A DNA stretch of 9,684 nt. It comes from Planctomycetota bacterium. Its GTDB lineage: Bacteria; Planctomycetota; SZUA-567; JAFGNG01. Below are positions 6,141-9,684 of this stretch, one piece after another. The stretch covers positions 1 through 9,684 of the forward strand of contig JAFGNG010000159.1 of assembly GCA_016927125.1 (NCBI GenBank). The letters are read 5' to 3'. The notes beneath the pieces are model-generated. The model searched no databases. It worked only from the letters and a program-made list of their open reading frames with translations, and was not told the origin of the DNA. The position numbers and the translations under genes were made by a program. The first letter of the stretch is position 1. The number at the start of each line of letters is the position of its first letter.

Positions 6141-6956
6141 ATGGCAAAAAAGAAAACCGCCTCCAGCAAGAAGAAAGCTGCGAAGAAATCCAGCAAAGCC
6201 GTAAAGCGAAAGGCGCCAGCCAAGAAGAAAGCCGTAAAAAAATCCGCCGCCAAGAAAAAAGCTGTTAAGAAGGCTAAGAAGACCAAGAAGGCCGTTAAGA
6301 AAATCAAGAAGGCCGCAAAGAAGGCCGTAAAGAAGACTAAGAAGGCGGCCAAGAAATCTTCGAAGGCTACAAGCAAGAAAAAGACAGTAACCAAGAAGAA
6401 GGCTGAGAAGGAAGCAAAACCAAAAAAAATCAAGGTTTCAGTTAACTTTGCGCCCAAACGTTCTGCCCGCAAGGCCCCCCCTGGAGTCTTGGTTGACAAG
6501 AGTTTGCAAAGTCAACCCTTGCCCGAAGCGGCGGTTGCGCAGGTAGAGCATAAGCTCTCCGCCAAAGACCTGCGGGAGATCAAGGACAAACTCATTGCCA
6601 AACGGGAAACCATCCTCATGGAACTGCGCCATCAGATGAAAGACTCGTTGGCGCGCAACAGCGAACAGAAAGCCGACACCCTTGACCGCGCCGCGGATGT
6701 CCTGGATGGTAATGTCAGTTTTGAAGTCGCGCTTGCCGGGCACCAGGAATTGGAGGAAATTGAAACTGCGCTTCAGAAAATCGCTGATCACACTTACGGC
6801 CGTTGTGAATCCTGCGAAGGCTTTATCAGCAGTTCCAGGTTAACAGTGCTGCCTTCAGCCACCCTGTGTGCAAGTTGTCGCAAGTTGAAAGAGATTAATG
6901 GCAGTTCGACCGATGTGGATACGATCTGGGGCTTCCCTTCCGATTCTGATAAATAG
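6141..6956 (+). CDS. DksA/TraR zinc-finger protein with histone-H1-like lysine-rich tail
   Basis: This protein of 271 residues has two very different halves. Residues 1-98 are a low-complexity tail with 49 lysines and only two acidic residues. It is built from units such as AVKK and AAKK recurring about every 10-11 residues, resembling eukaryotic histone H1 tails and bacterial Lys/Ala-rich DNA-binding proteins such as AlgP. Residues about 138-271 are a DksA/TraR domain: a helical hairpin whose tip carries D179-x-x-D182-x-A184, matching the DxxDxA tip that E. coli DksA inserts into the RNA polymerase secondary channel. A four-cysteine zinc site follows (C222-x2-C225-x17-C243-x2-C246) in the context YGRCESC. 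Family knowledge predicts control of transcription initiation with ppGpp; the tail would add non-specific DNA binding. AAAGGAG (6123-6129) lies 11 bases before the ATG. The gene is followed by tsaB after 139 bases. Confidence 0.93.
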   Translation: MAKKKTASSKKKAAKKSSKAVKRKAPAKKKAVKKSAAKKKAVKKAKKTKKAVKKIKKAAKKAVKKTKKAAKKSSKATSKKKTVTKKKAEKEAKPKKIKVSVNFAPKRSARKAPPGVLVDKSLQSQPLPEAAVAQVEHKLSAKDLREIKDKLIAKRETILMELRHQMKDSLARNSEQKADTLDRAADVLDGNVSFEVALAGHQELEEIETALQKIADHTYGRCESCEGFISSSRLTVLPSATLCASCRKLKEINGSSTDVDTIWGFPSDSDK

Positions 6957-7095
6957 GCTTTCCGCTTTCGCTCCGCTGACGGTTCGCCAGTCAAAGCCAG
7001 AAGCGGCTATTGGCAAGTGCGGTAGTTGAGGCGACTTAAACGAGCCAAACCTATCTCAAATCCAAGTCCCTTCCGATGCGGGCAAAGGAGCCGGA
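6957..7095 (+). other. gap between dksA-like gene and tsaB, small hairpins
   Basis: TGACGG (6977-6982) and CC plus GTCA (6987-6993, with one bulged A) form a stem closed by a TTCG tetraloop. CCGCT (6973-6977) and AGCGG (7002-7006) can form an outer stem. No U-tract follows, so this is not an intrinsic terminator. I see no convincing promoter, so tsaB may be read from the upstream promoter. AAAGGAG (7084-7090) is the tsaB ribosome site, five bases before its ATG. Confidence 0.35.
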
Positions 7096-7827
7096 ATGGC
7101 TGAAGGTTGCGTTCTTGCTGTGGAATCTTCCGCTCCTGATGGGGGAGGAGCCGCCCTGCTTCGGGATAATTCCCAAATTCTTTATGAAGCTCTTCTCCAC
7201 GAGGGCATTCGCGGCGGCCAGGGGATAGCGCCGGCAGTCCAGGAATGCCTGCAGGAATCCAAAAAACTTGCTCTTCCCCTGCTGGGGCTGGCTGTGGATA
7301 TCGGCCCGGGCTCATATACGGGGCTGCGGGTCGGGGTGATCTTCACCAAGGCCTTTGCTTTTGGCAGGAATCTGCCGCTTTGCGGGATCCACTCCCTTGA
7401 CGCCATCGCCTGGCAAGAACGCCTCTGTGCGAAGGTCATGGTTGTCATTACCGAAGCCAGAAAAAATGAGCTGTATGTGGCGGTTTATGATTGCACCGAC
7501 ACTTCCGCTTCCCGCCGGAAAGAAATCCAGGCGCTCTCCCCGGAAGAAATTATCCCTCTAATCGCAGAGTTGCCGGCAGGGGCAATGGTAATTGGCAGCG
7601 GCTTGAAGCAGTTGGAGCAGGATAAGCTCATAGCAGCCGCTCCCCAGGTGCGCTTGGGAGAGCCCCTGCGCGCACCCTCGCCCCGGGCAATTGCCGAGTT
7701 GGGTTTAAGGAGCCTGATGAAAAATCCCCAAGGTGAGCCTGTCCAGGAATTGCAGCCTGTCTATCCGCGCCGTAAAGATGTCAGCATGCCGATCCTGGGC
7801 GAAGCCGTGGAGAAATATGATGAGTGA
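7096..7827 (+). CDS. tsaB: tRNA t6A biosynthesis protein TsaB (YeaZ)
   Basis: This cytoplasmic protein of 243 residues belongs to the YeaZ/TsaB branch of the ASKHA superfamily. With TsaD and TsaE it transfers threonylcarbamoyl to A37 of tRNAs that read ANN codons, producing t6A; TsaB is the non-catalytic partner that organises TsaD. The family signature GPGSYTGLRVG is at 70-80. The N-terminal LAVESSAPDGGGAAL (7-21) matches the usual phosphate-binding strand, with Glu10 where Asp is commoner. TEARKNELYVAVY (119-131) corresponds to the usual DARRxEVY region, and PVYPRRKD (221-228) is the typical C-terminal end. Length is normal for the family. The ATG has AAAGGAG five bases upstream. The 3' end overlaps the murJ-like gene by 8 bases, suggesting coupled translation. 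Confidence 0.93.
   Translation: MAEGCVLAVESSAPDGGGAALLRDNSQILYEALLHEGIRGGQGIAPAVQECLQESKKLALPLLGLAVDIGPGSYTGLRVGVIFTKAFAFGRNLPLCGIHSLDAIAWQERLCAKVMVVITEARKNELYVAVYDCTDTSASRRKEIQALSPEEIIPLIAELPAGAMVIGSGLKQLEQDKLIAAAPQVRLGEPLRAPSPRAIAELGLRSLMKNPQGEPVQELQPVYPRRKDVSMPILGEAVEKYDE
7809..7812 (+). promoter_or_regulatory. ribosome binding site deciding the murJ-like start
   Basis: GGAG (7809-7812) is seven bases upstream of the ATG at 7820 and only four upstream of the adjacent in-frame ATG at 7817, so 7820 is preferred. An in-frame ATG farther upstream (7733) would add 29 Arg/Ser-rich residues translated from the tsaB coding region and is unlikely. Confidence 0.6.
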
Positions 7828-9478
7828 GTTGCAAGGCCAAACCAGCATCGGGCACCGCATCTTCAAAGCCAGCCTGGTAATCTTTCTCGCGCATATCATT
7901 TTCCGCCTTTCTAGCCTGGTGCAATACAAAATCGCAGGTCATTACTGTGATCCGCTTACGCGGGATATTTTTATGTTCACCTTCAAGTCTGTGCTCATCA
8001 CCTTTTACCTGATTGGTGAGGAAAGCTTGGGCCCGGCTTTCCTGCCGGTTTTGATGGAAGAAAAGGACAAGCGCGACGCCCGTTCTGCCTGGCGTTTTGC
8101 CGGGACAGTGCTATCGGTGCAGTCAATTCTGCTCTTCCTGGTGGTTGTCCTGGTGATGCTCTTCCCTGAATCGGTGGTGCGCCTCTTTACTAACTGGGAA
8201 TCAACTTCCGCACCGGAGGAATATTTGAAACAAGCGCCAGGATTTGTGCGTTGGATGATTCCCGGTCTCTTTGCCCTCTCCATTGGTTCTACCACTTATC
8301 TGTTGTTAAATAGCTATAAACGTTTTTTCCTGGCGGCTTTTGGTGATGCGTCGGTGAAATTTGCAATCATTATCGCGATTATTCTCGGAGGGTTTAATGG
8401 TAATGACTGGATGTTCTGGCTCTGTCTCGGGGTTGTTGCCGGCAGCCTGGCAAAGGTCGTAACCCACCTGTTGGGCTTGCGCCGGGAAGTGCTAATGCTA
8501 CGTCCCAACCTAGCGGTCAACTCTCCGCAGTTCCGCCATCTGTTGCTGCTGATGGCTCCCTTGATTGTCGGGATCCTCTTTGCCAAGGTCAGGGATGTCT
8601 TTAATGATGCCTGGGTAATGTCCTACACGGCGGAAGAAGGTTTACTATCTGCCCATAGCTTTGGCAAGGCTATCTTCAGTACGGTCGGTTGGTTGGTGCC
8701 GTACTCTGCCAGTATTGCCATGTTCCCCTTCTTCTGCGAGTTGGTAGATCGCGACAACCGCAAAGAGCTGGCGCGTCTGGTTACGACCGGTAGTCATATT
8801 ATCTGGGTGCTGGTAGTGCCGATTGCCGCGCTGACGGTGGCGCTCTCCTTCCCCATTACCCGATTGTTGTTCCAGGGAGGACAATTCAATATTGTCGCCT
8901 GTGAGCAGGCCGCAACCGCCAATGCCTTCTATACCATGGTATTACCCTTCTTCGCGCTGGAATATGTCTTCATGCAGGCCTTCTTCAGCAACCGCAAGAT
9001 GATTACCCCGACTCTGCTGGGTCTCGGTTTTTCAACGTTAGCGATGGTGATCAGCTATGTTGGCGTAGTGAAATATGGCCTGCGCGGGGTTGACGCCATT
9101 GCCACGGTGGCCTTCGCTTATACTATCAGCCGCACCCTGAAGACCATCTCTCTGGCGCTCCTGGCCAAACGTTTCATGGAGGACCTTAATATTCCTGCTG
9201 CCTTCTCCTTCAGCTTCCGGATGCTGGTTGCCGGACTCTTTGCAGGAGGGAGCGCCTTTGGCGTGCGCAAGCTGTATGAGGGGTGGGTCGATGTGACATC
9301 CGGAGAAACCATGTCTGAGATCTGGCAGGTAGTAGCCCCCTGCCTGGTGCTGGCCGGAATTATCGGCCTGGGCGTATACCTGCTTGCACTACACTTGCTC
9401 TGTCGGGAAGAATGGAACCAGACTGTGAGCTGGACCAAGGCTAAACTGGCTGCGCGGCGGAATAATAATCTTGTATAA
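7820..9478 (+). CDS. murJ: MurJ/MviN-family lipid II flippase-like membrane protein, divergent
   Basis: This is a polytopic inner-membrane protein of 552 residues with about 14 hydrophobic segments, in the MurJ (MOP superfamily) fold. Canonical MurJ flips lipid II for peptidoglycan synthesis. Family features include the N-terminal helix ending in FRLSSLVQYKIAG (28-40), TRDIF (47-51) at the usual SDAFF position, GPAFLPVLMEEK (71-82) at the usual QAFVPILAEYK position, and LLFQGGQFN (349-357) at the usual LFQYGKFT position. By hand alignment Arg29 matches E. coli Arg18, but Gln35 replaces Arg24, Phe62-Tyr63 replace Arg52-Arg53, and Lys283 replaces Arg270. These arginines are important for E. coli MurJ activity, so this may be a specialised paralogue or a flippase for another lipid-linked substrate. 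It overlaps tsaB by 8 bases, and Arg/Asn-rich residues end the protein. The family is clear; the exact substrate is not. Confidence 0.85.
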   Translation: MSELQGQTSIGHRIFKASLVIFLAHIIFRLSSLVQYKIAGHYCDPLTRDIFMFTFKSVLITFYLIGEESLGPAFLPVLMEEKDKRDARSAWRFAGTVLSVQSILLFLVVVLVMLFPESVVRLFTNWESTSAPEEYLKQAPGFVRWMIPGLFALSIGSTTYLLLNSYKRFFLAAFGDASVKFAIIIAIILGGFNGNDWMFWLCLGVVAGSLAKVVTHLLGLRREVLMLRPNLAVNSPQFRHLLLLMAPLIVGILFAKVRDVFNDAWVMSYTAEEGLLSAHSFGKAIFSTVGWLVPYSASIAMFPFFCELVDRDNRKELARLVTTGSHIIWVLVVPIAALTVALSFPITRLLFQGGQFNIVACEQAATANAFYTMVLPFFALEYVFMQAFFSNRKMITPTLLGLGFSTLAMVISYVGVVKYGLRGVDAIATVAFAYTISRTLKTISLALLAKRFMEDLNIPAAFSFSFRMLVAGLFAGGSAFGVRKLYEGWVDVTSGETMSEIWQVVAPCLVLAGIIGLGVYLLALHLLCREEWNQTVSWTKAKLAARRNNNLV

Positions 9479-9515
9479 AATGCTTCCCCAATATTTTTTT
9501 ATAAAATCATTTCTA

Positions 9516-9531
9516 TTACAAGTCATTGTAA
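9516..9531 (+). other. inverted repeat after the murJ-like gene
   Basis: TTACAA (9516-9521) and TTGTAA (9526-9531) form a perfect 6-bp inverted repeat around GTCA, 37 bases after the stop codon. No clean T-tract follows, so a terminator role is uncertain. Upstream, a run of seven Ts (9494-9500) lies in A+T-rich DNA without a strong stem. The symmetric site could equally be an operator for the promoter at 9600. Confidence 0.25.
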
Positions 9532-9599
9532 ATATTATTGTTAAGCTGACATAGCAACGGTAAAGATCTCACTTTCATATCATGTTTTTTTGTTTTCGC

Positions 9600-9628
9600 T
9601 TGACTATTTACGCTTTTTAGTGTATATT
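9600..9628 (+). promoter_or_regulatory. strong sigma-70 promoter reading out of the window
   Basis: TTGACT (9600-9605, 5 of 6) is followed by a 17-base spacer and TATATT (9623-9628, 5 of 6). Transcription would start near 9635. The A+T-rich stretch upstream (9560-9600) could act as an UP-element. The gene or RNA it drives lies beyond the right edge. Confidence 0.6.
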
Positions 9629-9637
9629 GTCTATGGT

Positions 9638-9660
9638 GGTGCACTGTCTCTGAGTGCGCC
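9638..9660 (+). other. 5' hairpin of the outgoing transcript
   Basis: GGTGCACT (9638-9645) pairs with AGTGCGCC (9653-9660) through eight pairs with one G-U, around a 7-nt loop. It begins about three bases after the predicted start of the promoter at 9600-9628, so it would cap the new RNA. It could protect an mRNA 5' end or open a structured RNA; the window ends too soon to tell. Confidence 0.45.
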
Positions 9661-9684
9661 GGCACAGGTTATTTACGGGTAGAA

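Noticed and set aside
7733..7819. Longer N-terminus for the MurJ-like protein
   Set aside because: The extra residues come from a frame within tsaB, lack a ribosome site and have no match to the usual MurJ N-terminus.
9635..9684. Cobalamin or other known riboswitch at the right edge
   Set aside because: Apart from one hairpin, none of the conserved core elements of common riboswitches can be seen in the 50 bases available.

Overview
This 9.7 kb bacterial window holds six confident protein genes, all on the + strand, in two apparent operons. Upstream of them lies a gene-poor stretch of about 770 bases with unusual RNA-like structure. Protein genes look roughly 55% G+C, while the gaps between them are strongly A+T-rich. 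A DksA-type transcription factor, an ABC permease fused to a GldG-like domain with a DUF4340 partner, and a TsaB-MurJ pair suggest a Gram-negative bacterium, most likely Desulfobacterota (former delta-proteobacteria). That placement is inference from gene content; no rRNA gene or other phylogenetic marker is present.

Region 1 (1-772) has no convincing protein gene. It starts A+T-rich and contains a near-consensus sigma-70 promoter (211-239). It then turns G+C-rich and holds a 29-base perfect direct repeat (346-374 and 464-492). Each copy forms the apical loop of a separate long hairpin, and the two stems differ in sequence. A third hairpin lies between them and a strong intrinsic terminator follows (522-545). 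This looks like a structured non-coding RNA of about 300 nt that I cannot assign to a known class. After it, 572-636 can fold into two mutually exclusive hairpins, one ending in a U-rich tract, ahead of a promoter (715-744) for the next operon.

Region 2 (773-6014) is a tightly packed three-gene operon with 2-base gaps between genes. It encodes a GldA-type ABC ATPase, an 808-residue ABC-2 permease fused to a GldG-type extracytoplasmic domain, and a membrane-anchored DUF4340 protein built of four repeated modules. Together they would form an envelope ABC transporter of the kind annotated as gliding-motility-associated. Its substrate is unknown.

Region 3 (6141-9478) has its own candidate promoter. 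It encodes a DksA/TraR zinc-finger protein carrying a lysine-rich, histone-H1-like N-terminal tail of about 98 residues, then TsaB (tRNA t6A synthesis), then a MurJ/MviN-family flippase that overlaps tsaB by 8 bases. The MurJ-like protein appears to lack several arginines important in E. coli MurJ.

Region 4 (9479-9684) is an A+T-rich gap. It ends with a strong sigma-70 promoter (9600-9628) and a 5' hairpin that start a transcript running out of the window.
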